Source: Lomentospora prolificans
Lineage: Eukaryota > Ascomycota > Sordariomycetes > Microascales > Microascaceae
NCBI GenBank assembly: GCA_029532625.1
Contig: JARFXM010000002.1
Coordinates: forward strand, 372,001-436,000
Length of the DNA stretch: 64,000 nt
Reading direction: 5' to 3'
The notes beneath the pieces are model-generated. The model did not search any database and was not told where the DNA came from. It was given only the letters and a program-made list of their open reading frames with translations. Every line of letters begins with the position of its first letter. Position 1 is the first letter of the stretch. Shown here piece after piece: positions 23,890-34,031 of this stretch. Both the position numbers and the translations under genes were made by a program.

Positions 23890-24567
23890 GACGGTAGGAA
23901 GAGGTCCCAAAGGCGCCGGGGACACTCTATTGTCTCGAGTCTTGATTAGCTCCGTAGAAGCATATCAAGAATTCAACTTACTTCGTTAGACATCTATGCT
24001 GATAGAAATTGAAACTGATTTCCCGCTGAACTTGTCTTCCGGCCTTAGGAGTGATCTTTCCGCCTTCTGGCCCACCATACTGTGTTACTCGGGCTACGCC
24101 TACGACACATGCTCTCAACATGCTCTCATCATTTACCGTCCGCGCGCCCTCAATCGTGAGACTGCTTCGGATATTTTCTTTCTCTCCTCCGGGCCATGGG
24201 ATGCCGAAGCGACTGGGAAGTAAATCTCAATGCTACGAGGCCTGGCAGCCGGCTCCGTTGGACATGCACCTCACCTTTGTTTCTCCTTCTACATGTACCT
24301 CTCTGGTATTGTTCGTTCCTCGAAGGTATCTTTACTCTTCGGGTTATCATCGATAACTAGGGGGTTTTTCGCAAAGGTCCGAGGCGTCCACGGAGTCATT
24401 GACAGTCACAATACTTCGACAGCTTTGGGAAACGGGGCCGCTTCCATACATTCTGTAGTCATCGAGACCAAGTAATATTCTTTTGTTCTTCTGTGGTCGG
24501 CCTGTCTATAAAACTGGCAGACACAATTCCTCGATAGCCATCCTTCTTCTACTTCCAACAGGAACAC
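23890..24567. other. Intergenic with promoter of small Cys-rich gene
   Basis: This stretch holds the 3' region of the phosphotransferase-like gene and, near its right end, the promoter of the small gene at 24568. The frames inside are short. Confidence 0.5.
24507..24512 (+). promoter_or_regulatory. TATA box of the small Cys-rich gene
   Basis: A perfect TATAAA lies 55 bases upstream of ATG 24568, a normal spacing for a fungal core promoter with a short leader, and suggests a regulated, TATA-dependent gene. Confidence 0.55.
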
Positions 24568-24786
24568 ATGGCATCCAAGCGCGAGGACATTCCAACCACA
24601 ACCACACCGTCTAACACCGACGAGATGCCGCCCACTACCGGAAACTGTCCTCCAGTGACTGTTGGTGGTAAGGCCCTCAAGCCCTTTACTATCCCTCCAC
24701 GCGACCAGAACAAGTGTAGCAAGTGCGGACTCAACTGTACAGGATCCGCAAATACTTGCCGATGCAACGCAAAAGGGGTCGGCTGA
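24568..24786 (+). CDS. Small cysteine-rich, metallothionein-like protein
   Basis: A 72-residue protein with no signal peptide. The N-terminal two thirds is Thr/Pro-rich; the C-terminus packs five of its six cysteines into one block, KCSKCGLNCTGSANTCRCNA (C-x2-C-x3-C-x6-C-x-C). Spacing of this kind (CxxC and CxC) is typical of small metal-binding proteins, including fungal metallothioneins, where it binds copper or zinc. The ATG follows a canonical TATA box, and the stop is immediate after the Cys block. The metal-binding role is inferred from the pattern alone; it could also be an uncharacterised small intracellular Cys-rich protein or part of a larger spliced gene. Confidence 0.55.
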   Translation: MASKREDIPTTTTPSNTDEMPPTTGNCPPVTVGGKALKPFTIPPRDQNKCSKCGLNCTGSANTCRCNAKGVG

Positions 24787-25859
24787 AGACGCATTCCGGG
24801 CTCAAATAGATAGCGGCTCTCTCGCTAACGCTATTTTTATACGATATGCCAGGCAATTAGAATGAAGATGAAAACGGGAAAAGGCGGAAAGATGGAGAAC
24901 AATGATGAAGGTTTACGAGAAAAAAAAAAAGGTAGTCTGATAAATAAATCGGGCATCGACCCTGTCCTGTCTTGTTTGCGCTCCTCTCTTCCACAAGCCA
25001 GCCTGCTGATGGAAAGTGTCCAATACCAAGGTACTCAGGCGTCGTAGCCTGGCGTACCTGGGGTTGATTCCCCGTCCACAGGGCTAGTCGCCGGAAGGAG
25101 TCTAGGAGACTCACCCTGCACTGAATCCTGGGATGCCAGATGCCAGATGCCAGATGCCGGATTCCGGATGCCGGATGCGGGGTGTCAGGTCGCGACCCGG
25201 CCTGAGCGCTCATCCTCTCCTCAAGCCGTGAATCGGGTCACACTACGTCTTCCAAGCCAGAGAGGGGAAGCACGTTCATCGTTGGCCCCAGATATGGCCC
25301 GAGCGCTGCAGGCCTGTACTCATACGAGACACTTGCGAATCTGCAGAGAAAGGTTCGCATTGCCTGGCACCTGGGCTATGTGCACAGAAGTCTCTTGGCC
25401 CGCCCAGGAGGACAAGGCAGGCAACTCCCCCCCGCCTTGGGCAGCACACAGACGAAGGATCGAAGTTTGCATCGTTCGCGAACATCAGTTATTCCGGGAC
25501 CCGAGCCTTGAGAAGGAGCGGCGACTCAAAATAGATATTACTGGTTCCGGGGGAAGGATTACCCCGCTTCAACCTGATGCTGACGGCATGACTGCAGGCT
25601 GAAGCTCCTAATCAGCCGTTCGGAATGTTCCCATGGGCGCCATGGGCTTTGCGAGTTCAGCCGCATCCTGCGGTCTTTGGGAATGAGGCCCCAGTCGAGT
25701 ATTTAACCTCCTAATGTCTTCAGAAACCCCCCTCCCATCCTTTTCCGGCCTTGTCAGTTCTTCTCGGACCCGTGCTGGCTATAAGTGCACTTCCTCGAAA
25801 GCTGAATTGACTCTTGAAACCCGAGTACAGCCGTGTGTCTCTAGGCAGCTGCTGCTAAG
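24787..25859. other. Intergenic with minisatellite
   Basis: There is no supportable gene here. The interval contains a seven-unit tandem repeat at 25132-25180 and then the promoter of the GFA gene. Short frames overlap the repeat and are judged spurious. Confidence 0.5.
25132..25180. repeat. 7-bp tandem repeat, seven units
   Basis: Seven head-to-tail units of consensus GATGCC(A/G). The first three are identical GATGCCA; the last four drift (GATGCCG, GATTCCG, GATGCCG, GATGCGG). The gradient from perfect to diverged units suggests replication slippage expanding from one side. Confidence 0.9.
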
Positions 25860-27142
25860 ATGGCGACAGAACAGCCGACCAAGACCTACCGCGGTAACTG
25901 CCACTGCGGCGCCTTTGTCTATGAGGCAGAACTACCCGTCATCAAGTCTGCCCTAACGTGCAGCTGTAGCATGTGCCACAAGAAGGGCACCCGCCTCGTC
26001 TTCACGCCTCAGGATAAAGTCAAGTTTGTCAAAGGAGACGAGAGCGTCCTCACAGCATACCAGTTTAACAGCAAGAAACTCACCCACATGGTATGATTAC
26101 CTTCCGACGAAGGCGACGGCAAAAGAGTACGAAGAAGAAAAAGAAAGAGAGGGGGGAAAGGGGGGAAGGGGGGAAGTACGAACGAAAATGACCGAAGGAG
26201 TAGAATAGGTAGAAAACCGAACTGACACGCTCTGGTAGTTCTGTACCAACTGTGGCTCACCCGTTCTCGGAAAGGGCGAAACGGGCGGCGTTGCTACATA
26301 CGCTCTGAATGTAACGAATCCCAACCGCGTTTCCTTGATGTCCTGCTTCAGTTCAGGTTGCCGGAGCTAATACTTGTCATCTACAAACCAGGCGAACTGC
26401 ATCCAAGGACTTGATCTCCAGGCTTTAGAGGAGCAATTGTGAGTACTACCGCTAGCTCGAAGCTTCCTCATTCTGGTCACACCCCGTCGTCATCTCGTAG
26501 AATTATTGCGAAGCATTGCTAATGCTAGAGCTACAGCATTGATGGAGCTAGCGTCGGTGGGGAGCGTGTGGTGCCGACTTACACGGGACCGGAGCCCACG
26601 GCTGAGATCGAAGGAGCCAAGATCTACCATGGTAGTTGCCATTGTGGAGCCGTGACGATTGCCGTCAAGTCCAAGGATTTTCATAAGGACCCCGATGCCA
26701 CGAGTGAGAAGGGACTTTTTAGCTGCGGTTGTAGTATCTGCGCGAGGGTAAGCCCCAACCCCAGCCCTTGCGAAAAGAAAAAGCGGATTGAATTTAATAC
26801 TAACCTTTGATCTCTTCTTCAATCAAGAACGGAAACGTTTGGGCCTATCTCCGCCACGAGCAAGTCGTTGTCCAGGGCCGCGACAATCTCACTCAATACA
26901 CCTTCAATACCAAATTGGTGTCAAAGCCGTTCTGCAAGATATGTGGCGTCAACGTGCTTTGTGACTGGCTTGAGGTATCGCAAGAACATCTCGCGCAGCT
27001 CCCGGAAGAAGCCAAGGTGTTCGTTGAGAGGAATAAGCACCTAACCCCCGTTAATTTGAGAGCGTTGGATAACTTTAGCTTGGATGGCTTGGAGATCAAC
27101 TACACGCCAGGGAGCCACGGAAGACCGTACGTCAACCCTTAA
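25860..27142 (+). CDS. Double GFA-domain (CENP-V/GFA) protein
   Basis: Five exons (25860-26090, 26239-26310, 26392-26438, 26537-26747, 26828-27142) join in frame to 291 residues. Two copies of the zinc-binding GFA fold follow each other. The first has GNCHCGAF (Cys14, Cys16), CSCSMC (Cys34, 36, 39) and FCTNCGS (Cys79, Cys82). The second has GSCHCGAV, SCGCSICAR and FCKICGV. Known of the family: carbon-sulfur lyase-like proteins, with glutathione-dependent formaldehyde-activating enzyme as namesake; most fungal members have no assigned reaction. All zinc cysteines of both copies look intact. Introns are 148, 81, 98 and 80 nt; the last ends in AAG rather than CAG/TAG, and its exon junction is fixed by frame and similarity. 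The gene converges on the thioesterase gene. Confidence 0.85.
26151..26173 (+). other. G-tract cluster in GFA-gene intron 1
   Basis: Three runs of six G separated by AAA and AA lie in the first intron, in the coding strand and so in the nascent RNA. They sit in an otherwise purine-only stretch from about 26128. Each G6 run could be split, so a G-quadruplex is possible. Confidence 0.6.
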
Positions 27143-27837
27143 GCGGGATTGCGGCATGGAATGAAAGACTAGTCGCTATTATCCCGCGTCATTATCTATC
27201 CTATCGAGTAGTAAACAAATATATCGTCTAAAATTGGATATTGCTTTGGGTCGACAACCGTAGATCCGGAGAGGCGGGGCTGGCTGTGGATTAGAGATGA
27301 GCGCTTTCCAACACGTTTCAATCACCCAGTCCTTCTTAGGACATCTGCCACAGCTTCGTAGGTGCCACCCAACCACATAGCCCCATTCTGTGAGCTCATC
27401 GAGGGGTCAGAAACCAGGACACCTATAGCATCATAGCAATCACAAAGTTGACGTGTGGGTAAGTGATATGCATGGCCACCATCTCTTTTCGAAAGGTTTG
27501 AGGGTACGAGTCTCGGAACGCTCAACCCTGCGCTGAAGCATGCGCCAAAAGTTGTGGCGGGGGCGTAAGAACAGCTATTGCCTTTCGAACCAATCTCTTG
27601 CAGTACTTCTCACTAACTATGGAACGTGGTAGCCCACCAACTAGCTAGAGCATTGGGCTGACCGATTCTTTAACTTCATTGCACGTACCTAGTCCGATTC
27701 TGTAGATGCCAATCATCTATTTGTGATCTTGACTCGTTAATCTAAGCGCTATGTCGTGCTCTTCGTTGATTGTAAATCTGAAATCTATGCAGAGATGCCC
27801 CGTTGCAAATGCGCCTCAAGCACCGTCATAAAGTCCC
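27143..27837. other. Intergenic, convergent 3' ends
   Basis: This stretch holds the 3' flanks of the GFA gene (plus) and the thioesterase gene (minus). I see no gene or RNA signal. Confidence 0.5.
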
Positions 27838-28701
27838 CTACAAGGCCTTTTCCGAAATAGTCTCTAGCGTTCGGCATGCCCTTTCGAAGACTGGAGTCAT
27901 GTCTCCGGCATTTTGCATAGAAAACATGCTGAAATGGTCACCCTTGACTTCGTATACGGACCGAATCCAACCCTTCTGGTATGCTTCCCACCCTAGTTTC
28001 GGATCTTCCCGGTGAACATCCAGGCCGTTAATGGCCGCTTCCGCCCGACCGCCCGGCGTCCAGGTCCAAGCGGGGATAGCCTCCTTTGCCTTGATGAGCA
28101 CGGCGGGCGGGAGCTTGTCAACGCTGGGCGGTTTCCACATGCGAGCCATGGCCACGGCCTTGGTCAAGCATGCGCGCGAGAGTATCTGAGTCTGCGTGGC
28201 ATCAGGCTTTAGGGGAGCGACAGATGTCGAGATCGGGATAAAAGGGGTGGATGTGGATGGCGAGATTGGGCATATGCTGTCCATGAGGAGAAGCCCGACA
28301 ATTTCGACCTCGATGGCTTGGTCGGCACGTTGCATCTCTTCAAACTCTTTTGTGATCTGAAGCGAGAGGAGACCACCGAGGGACCACCCGCCTAGCAGGA
28401 TCTTTTTCTTTCTTTCTTTTTTGCCTCGCGTCGCGCCTTGCTTGTGAGAGGGGAACTCTGGGCGAGACACCAGCTCCCGTATCATCTTGGCGTAAACGGC
28501 TGCCATTTCAGGCAGACCACCCTTCCAGGTCTCGCCCGACCAAAAGTACGGGTTGTGGATCCCATAGAGTGCGCGCGGCACCCTGTCGAAGCAGGAATAG
28601 GCAAAGCAGGTGCCTCCTCCGTCGTGAAGTAAAATGATGGGAAGGTGGGATGTGGGGTGGGAGGGGTCCGGGGGTTGAATTATTTCGGGGTTATCCAGCA
28701 T
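27838..28701 (-). CDS. Stand-alone thioesterase-domain alpha/beta hydrolase
   Basis: A 287-residue protein in one exon, starting MLDNPEIIQPPDPS. It has the alpha/beta-hydrolase layout of thioesterases attached to polyketide or peptide synthases: strand LPIILLHDGGGTCFAY near 20-35, nucleophile elbow GGWSLGG near residues 104-110 (Ser as nucleophile), an Asp after LLLMD near 141, and a C-terminal His in KGDHFSMF near 256. The triad therefore looks complete. A Lys-rich insert (RGKKERKKK) precedes the nucleophile strand. Known of the family: hydrolysis or cyclisation of acyl thioesters. No polyketide or peptide synthase lies in the window, so the acyl donor is unknown. Confidence 0.8.
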   Translation of the reverse strand: MLDNPEIIQPPDPSHPTSHLPIILLHDGGGTCFAYSCFDRVPRALYGIHNPYFWSGETWKGGLPEMAAVYAKMIRELVSRPEFPSHKQGATRGKKERKKKILLGGWSLGGLLSLQITKEFEEMQRADQAIEVEIVGLLLMDSICPISPSTSTPFIPISTSVAPLKPDATQTQILSRACLTKAVAMARMWKPPSVDKLPPAVLIKAKEAIPAWTWTPGGRAEAAINGLDVHREDPKLGWEAYQKGWIRSVYEVKGDHFSMFSMQNAGDMTPVFERACRTLETISEKAL

Positions 28702-29073
28702 TTTGCCGGTGCTTTCATCGCCAAAGTCTAAAAGTGTATCGAGAGAGCGAGGGCTGAAATTCCTCTACGTCACATTTCGAGCATGGCAGAGGGAATTGTC
28801 GAGTGCATAGATGAATCGGATGGGCTTTGCGCGGGATTCGCCGTGATGACCAACGACGCGTGGAGTCGGAGGTTTGGGGGAAGGTGCAGCCAGGCTGGGT
28901 GACTTGCTATTATTAGCCAGACGGGAGTTGAGTTCGCCGACCCAGTCTCACCAACCTGCACTTCGTAAGCGGCACACAGCTCTTGCATGCTGATTTGCTA
29001 CGAGGGTATCTGAATCTATTGGTTTACAAGGCTCTATCTGTACAGTCGTAATCAAGTCACTCTTCCGCTTGGG
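28702..29073. other. Intergenic
   Basis: The 372 bases between the thioesterase 5' end and the 3' end of the next minus-strand gene hold nothing recognised beyond a presumed promoter. Confidence 0.5.
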
Positions 29074-30287
29074 TCATGTCGCACGCTTTCCCGCCATGTA
29101 GCCCTGAATGCGCCATAACGCACGCTGCAGCCTTGTGGTCCTTACTCGCGCTAACAAGGCCATCTCGGTATTGCGAAAGATGGCCGACGCCTCCTGGAGC
29201 TTTGCGAGATGCACAGCACCAAGAAGAATGTTGAGATTGTGGACGGGCAGCTTGGATCCGTACTGCACACCCTCTAGATCAAAGGTCCCATAAAGACCCG
29301 GAGCCGCTTCTGAGTCCTGTTCGTTCCCCTCTGCCCTTTCTAAACCCTCGGCGACGGATTGCTTCCCCCACCAAAGAACACAACCCCTGAACTGTTGCGA
29401 TTTGATATCTCCCCAGTCCTCCAATGGGACGAGATACTTCTTGCCCACATTGTCAACTAATTTCGCCATCTCCAAGAGGTCAGCTGTAATCTCCTCCCTC
29501 ATCATCTCCAGAACCACTTCACTCATGCCCTCTCTCCACACCGGGGGTCCATCGCCGGGAAGCTGATTTAACTTCCAAGGCTTCGTAGACACCAACCTCC
29601 TCGAGATTCCCTTGCGAGAGTTTGCGTGCCATGCCTGAGAGCCCAAAACGCTTTCCTGTGCAAGTGTGTAGCCAACGGGACCCCGGCTGCCCTGAACCAC
29701 GGTACTGTCGCTCGTAGCGGACGTATCCTCGGATGGCTTTGCGGTATTACGGACCATCTCGGCCGGCATCCACCAAGGCTGCTTTGTCGTAGGTTCTAAA
29801 GCTGTTTGGAACTCTTGCAGGAAGTAGCGGGGTAGCCGGGTTTGCGTCAGGTTGCAATTACGGATGGGTGTCGCGAGAGCTTGGGCTACGGGCCATGAAA
29901 TAATCAGCAACTGGCTTATTTCGGCCTCGAGTTGCGGCACGTGTTGCACATACCGTAGATATTGTTAGCTAGTTTCCGGCGGAATCTCCCTGTGGGGTGA
30001 GCCTGCGGATTCGCCTTGCGCTGCTTGTGTCTTTGCATCGCCTCGACCCAGTTTGGATCCATGACAGGCGATAGAGGCAGCTTGCCTGCCGCTGTGTCGA
30101 CAGTCTTGTTTTCGGCATCTACCTTGATCACGCCCTCGGCCTCGTCATGGCGCATACGTTCCTTGACATCCTCGAGGACAGGCAGGTGACCTCGTCGAGC
30201 TGCGTTCGAGTAAGCGCGGGAGGTGTCATATCGACGATAGAGGGGGCATTGTCGTGGCAGGCGCCGTGCAAAGGCGCATTTCTTCAT
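29074..30287 (-). CDS. Conserved fungal protein, probably mitochondrial
   Basis: Exons 30287-29954 and 29885-29074, joined in phase 1 across a 68-nt intron (GTATGT donor, TAG acceptor), give 381 residues. The N-terminus (MKKCAFARRLPRQCPLYRRY) is rich in Arg and free of acidic residues until past residue 30, as in a mitochondrial presequence. The middle reads LANNIYAQALATPIRNC across the splice, then LPRYFLQEFQ and PWWMPAEMV, a block I regard as a conserved motif of an uncharacterised fungal family. The C-terminus is helical and basic. I start at ATG 30287; the frame continues upstream to 30467 but that extension lacks conservation-like features. The function is unknown. It is divergent from clpP, sharing an 843-bp promoter region. 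Confidence 0.7.
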
Positions 30288-31130
30288 TGCCGAGCGGGTT
30301 GATGCATCGGCAGCACAGGGAAGGCGAGTAGCGGGAATCGGATTCGCAGCAGTAATCGATTGTTTCTTGCTTGGCTCTTGTGAGTTTTGGCGATTCAGGC
30401 GTCGAGCTTTGTAGTTGCATATATCTCTTATATGGAATCCTACCACTCTATACTCCATAATAAGCACCGTTATACACGTTAATACACCTAGTCGACTTCA
30501 GGACATTCTTCAATCAAAGCACATACAAGTTAGCACAAGTTCCTTTAGTTTAGAAAGAAGGGGAAATAAAATCAGTCTTAATACTCAAACCTTCAATTCA
30601 AGAGAATTCCAAGAAGTAAAACAGTAAACGAATAATGGAAAATAAATTCACAAAGAGATGAGGGAACTAAACTGCCTCTATACTGCATAGGGTAATGGTT
30701 CACATAAATGATCCTTAAATGCAATACCATCATTTAGCGAGATGTAGCCGTATCTCTTTCAGCACTTAGAAACAGTTGCTACCATCCGCTGTCAATCAAG
30801 CATATCCATAGGCATCAGAGCTTCAATTATCCTCTTTTATGATTTCATGGTTTCTTCCTATTTCCCAATCCTGGATACCCTTAGTTATTACTTGTATAAT
30901 ATAATACACATGTGTGTGTGACTGGTAGCTGGTCGGGAGCAGGTATATACATGTTGGCGAAAGCATCAGTACTTGGAGGGCAAAGGTTGATAACTAAGCT
31001 TCGAAAGCTTGAGCTCTTTCGCATTTCCGACCTCTCCTCCAATCTCGATCTCCGCCACCACGAATTGATCGCGGCTTCGAACCGACGCGCCACCGCCCAC
31101 CCCGTTAACCAGTCAGTCTAATCCCCTCAG
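30288..31130. promoter_or_regulatory. Shared divergent promoter region (mitochondrial protein / clpP)
   Basis: This is the only gap between the 5' ends of two genes for probably mitochondrial proteins. It is AT-rich from about 30.42 to 30.92 kb and contains a self-complementary ACACATGTGTGT near 30905. Co-regulation is plausible but unproven. Confidence 0.4.
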
Positions 31131-32142
31131 ATGTCCTTCCAGCGAACACTATCCCGCGCCGTGCGGGGCGCCACGCGCAGACCAGCTCGTTCCGCGTCCG
31201 CACTTCGTCTCCCGACCGCGACAAGGCAGTACCATGCGAGCGCACCACCCTCTGGGATCATTCCCATCCCATATATCACAGAAGTTACCGTACGTATTCG
31301 CCGGTGGGGGCGCCAAAAACATACATAGTCCAGTGTGCCGTGCTAACTACGTGTAGTCTGGTGGTTGGAGGACATGTATGTGAGAAATCCGTAGCAGGGC
31401 CCAGATAGCTCTTGACTGACATGACTCCAATCGCAGCCGATATTTTCTCGAAATTACTACAGGTTAGCACAATCACACCATATATGGCTTATATGTGTAC
31501 GTGTGTCTGAGCTAACTCGCCAAAGGAACGTATAGTATGTCTCTACGGATCAATTGACGACGGCACGGCGGCATCGATTGTATCACAGCTTCTCTGGCTA
31601 GAGGCCGAGAACCCCGACAAGCCCATCACACTCTACATCAACTCTCCTGGCGGAATGATATCATCGGGTAAGGACAGGCCTTGGACTTTGCTAGGACTAT
31701 CGAAACTAAGTTTGACTCAGGCCTCGCCATCTACGATACCATGAGCTACATTCGACCGCCCGTCTCGACCGTCTGCGTCGGTGCCGCCTCTTCGATGGCC
31801 GCTCTTCTGCTCGTCGGCGGAGAAGCCGGCCAGCGCTTCGCCCTTCCCCACAGCTCCATAATGATTCACCAGCCTCTGGGTGGCACCCAGGGCCAAGCCT
31901 CGGACATCCTCATTTATGCCAACCAGATCCAGCGGATACGAGACCAGGTGAACGAAATCTACAGGTACCATGTTAACAAGGCTCTTGGGAGCGACAAGTT
32001 TGACCAGAAGAGTGTGTCTGATCTGATGGAGAGGGACAAGTACTTGACGCCAGAGGAGGCCAAGGAGTTGGGGATTATTGACGAGATTCTGTCCAAGAGG
32101 CCAGTTCCAGTGGAGGGCCAGGAAGGGTCAGATGTCAAATAG
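31131..32142 (+). CDS. clpP: Mitochondrial ATP-dependent Clp protease proteolytic subunit
   Basis: Five exons (31131-31289, 31358-31376, 31437-31462, 31526-31667, 31721-32142) give 255 residues. The N-terminus is Arg/Ser/Ala-rich without acids up to residue 50, a mitochondrial presequence. The mature domain has [19 protein letters not shown], the Ser loop GAASSM (Ser140), [12 protein letters not shown] (His165) and [18 protein letters not shown] (Asp221), so the Ser-His-Asp triad is complete. The Ser-to-His distance of 25 equals that of E. coli ClpP; about seven extra residues lie between His and Asp. It works as a tetradecameric peptidase with ClpX in the matrix. Two exons are tiny (19 and 26 nt), and intron 3 ends in AAG; both are required by the conserved SKLLQERIVCL. 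Present in many filamentous fungi, absent from budding yeast. Confidence 0.93.
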
Positions 32143-33470
32143 ACGCAAGTGGATGCGTGGGAGCTTCAGACTGCCTGAAAAGGAAGATACGGAAGATCCA
32201 TTAGCTGTAGAAGGACTGCACGGAGTCTTCCATATTCCGCCACACTCGTCGGGCCATGTTCAGGACGGCATTATGCGGCGTCTGGAGCATAAATCATCCG
32301 CCTTGGCCGAGATACCAGGCACGATGTACACCAATTCTCACAGAGGGGATAAAGTGTCCGGAACTCCAAGCGACAACCGATAGGTAGCAATTCCAAGGCA
32401 ACGCGTGCCCGAGTCTGGTCATGACAAGAATAGCTCAGCCCCATCGGAATCCCACGAGCTGTAGAGATCCGCTCATTAAAGTAGTGCCGACATAACGGCA
32501 GCGCTTCCCTACAGACTGGTCTTCAAGGTGAGGAACCGCATCAAGCCCAATGAAATGTCGATGAGGGGTTCATGTGCCTCATTCGCACCCATGCCAAAGA
32601 TCCGTAGAGACTGCTTGAAGAAGCCCTCTAATATTGCCAAGTCAAAAAACAGGTGGTGTCAATTCCGCCAGCTTCGGCTTCGCGGGGGCAAATGCCGAGT
32701 GCCAACTCTTGAAATTGAGCGGGTCACGGCGGAGAAAACTGCTTTGAAGTTATTCCGTGCCAGCGCGCCTTCCTTCATGCACACCCATTTTTAGCTCACC
32801 AGATTTCCTCCCCCGGGAACGGGACGAAAAAGATCCATGCCCACAGTCCAGGGGAAACTTGGTCCAATTCTATACCTCCTGGGGACCCGAAAGACAAACA
32901 AACCATGTGAATCGTGATCGGTGGGTGGGTGTAAACCAACAAAGTCCGAGAGCCTCACTCGCCCATCCAGCACAAGGTTGCATCGCGCCTGAGTGCGCGC
33001 TGGAAAAGCTTGGCTCTCGTCATGGTTGGCGGACTTATTCGTGGGAAAAAAAAAGAAAAAAGAAAAAAAGAAAAAGACGAAAAAGAGAGCTTCCTAGCTT
33101 CGATCGCTCACATCCTACCTTTCCCCACGCCTACCCCTTTTTATTTTTGCAAAAGGCCAGCAACATCCCGCAAGGGCGCTGCGTGACTCGTGGGGCGCTC
33201 GTGGGAATCGCCGCCTTGAAATTTCCCAGAGTTGCAAAAATGTTCCCGTCTACCACTCTGCCACCCGTCGCTTTTTTTGCTTTCCACCACCGAGGACGCG
33301 CGAAAGGGGGCGTGCCGAGTGGCCGAATGTTTGGGCGTTCCCCTCTTTCCTCGGTGCTACGCTCTTGCAACCTCGTAGTCCTGCCCCATGTATCATGTAG
33401 CGGAGAGCTGTTCTCTCCTTCGCAAGCTTCCCATTGTCCAATCTCCCTCTCCCCCCGGCGGGGTAAATGA
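32143..33470. other. Intergenic with purine tract
   Basis: The region downstream of clpP has no supportable gene. At 33043-33089 there is an almost pure A/G tract (long A runs broken by single Gs), typical of low-complexity fungal intergenic DNA. Confidence 0.5.
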
Positions 33471-34031
33471 TACGTGAGCGACCTTGTCATTGCATGTTGG
33501 AGCCGAAGCCTCCGTCGAGATCGGGATGATTTTCCTCGACGCGCTAGGCCTGCTCTGGCCTGGTCATGGTAGTACCTAGGCTTCTCTCACGTCGTTGCGG
33601 ATGTTCTCCCCGCAAGGGAATCCCACGATGATGTCGTTTTGGCCTGCGGTGGTTTGCCCACTAGGCATGGGTAGACTTCCACGATGGAACCAGGAACCAA
33701 GGCAGACGGGCGCGAGCCCCCAGTTCCCCACGGGCAACTAATAGGTGTTTGGCCCTCACGCCATCAATGCCGGCCCGACGAACCTGGGGAATGGACGGAT
33801 GCGATCGAGGTGCTAGTCGAAAGCCTTTCCGATGATCCGACAGGCCTCCCCTTGGAATCCTTAATTTCAAAGATGAGATGGACCAACGGGGTTCTCGGGA
33901 CTGGGCTCGACGATAAAAGGCAACGGATGCCCGCCGGCCCTTTTGAGTTTTAGACCTTTGATATCCATCCGGTTCCGAGCCTCTCTTTCTGCCTTTAGAT
34001 ATCAGTAGAGTCCAAAGTGAACATTGTCAAC
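33471..34031 (+). promoter_or_regulatory. Promoter of the cellobiohydrolase II gene
   Basis: Three matches to the CreA/Cre1 carbon-repressor site (5'-SYGGRG) lie within 72 bases: 33718-33723 (minus strand, CCCCAG), 33726-33731 (minus strand, CCCCAC) and 33784-33789 (CTGGGG). A TATA-like GATAAAAGG is at 33912-33920, 112 bases before the start codon. Paired, closely spaced CreA sites are the usual mark of glucose repression in cellulase promoters. The hexamer is degenerate, so chance matches are possible; the clustering is what counts. I did not see a GGCTAA-type Xyr1 site here. Confidence 0.5.

Noticed and set aside
27838..28701. Thioesterase as evidence of a secondary-metabolite cluster
   Set aside because: No polyketide synthase, peptide synthetase, terpene enzyme or pathway regulator lies within the window; neighbours are unrelated.
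32757..33470. 237-codon plus-strand frame upstream of cbh2
   Set aside because: It runs through the A/G low-complexity tract (KKRKKKKRKRR-type translation) and has no recognisable domain.
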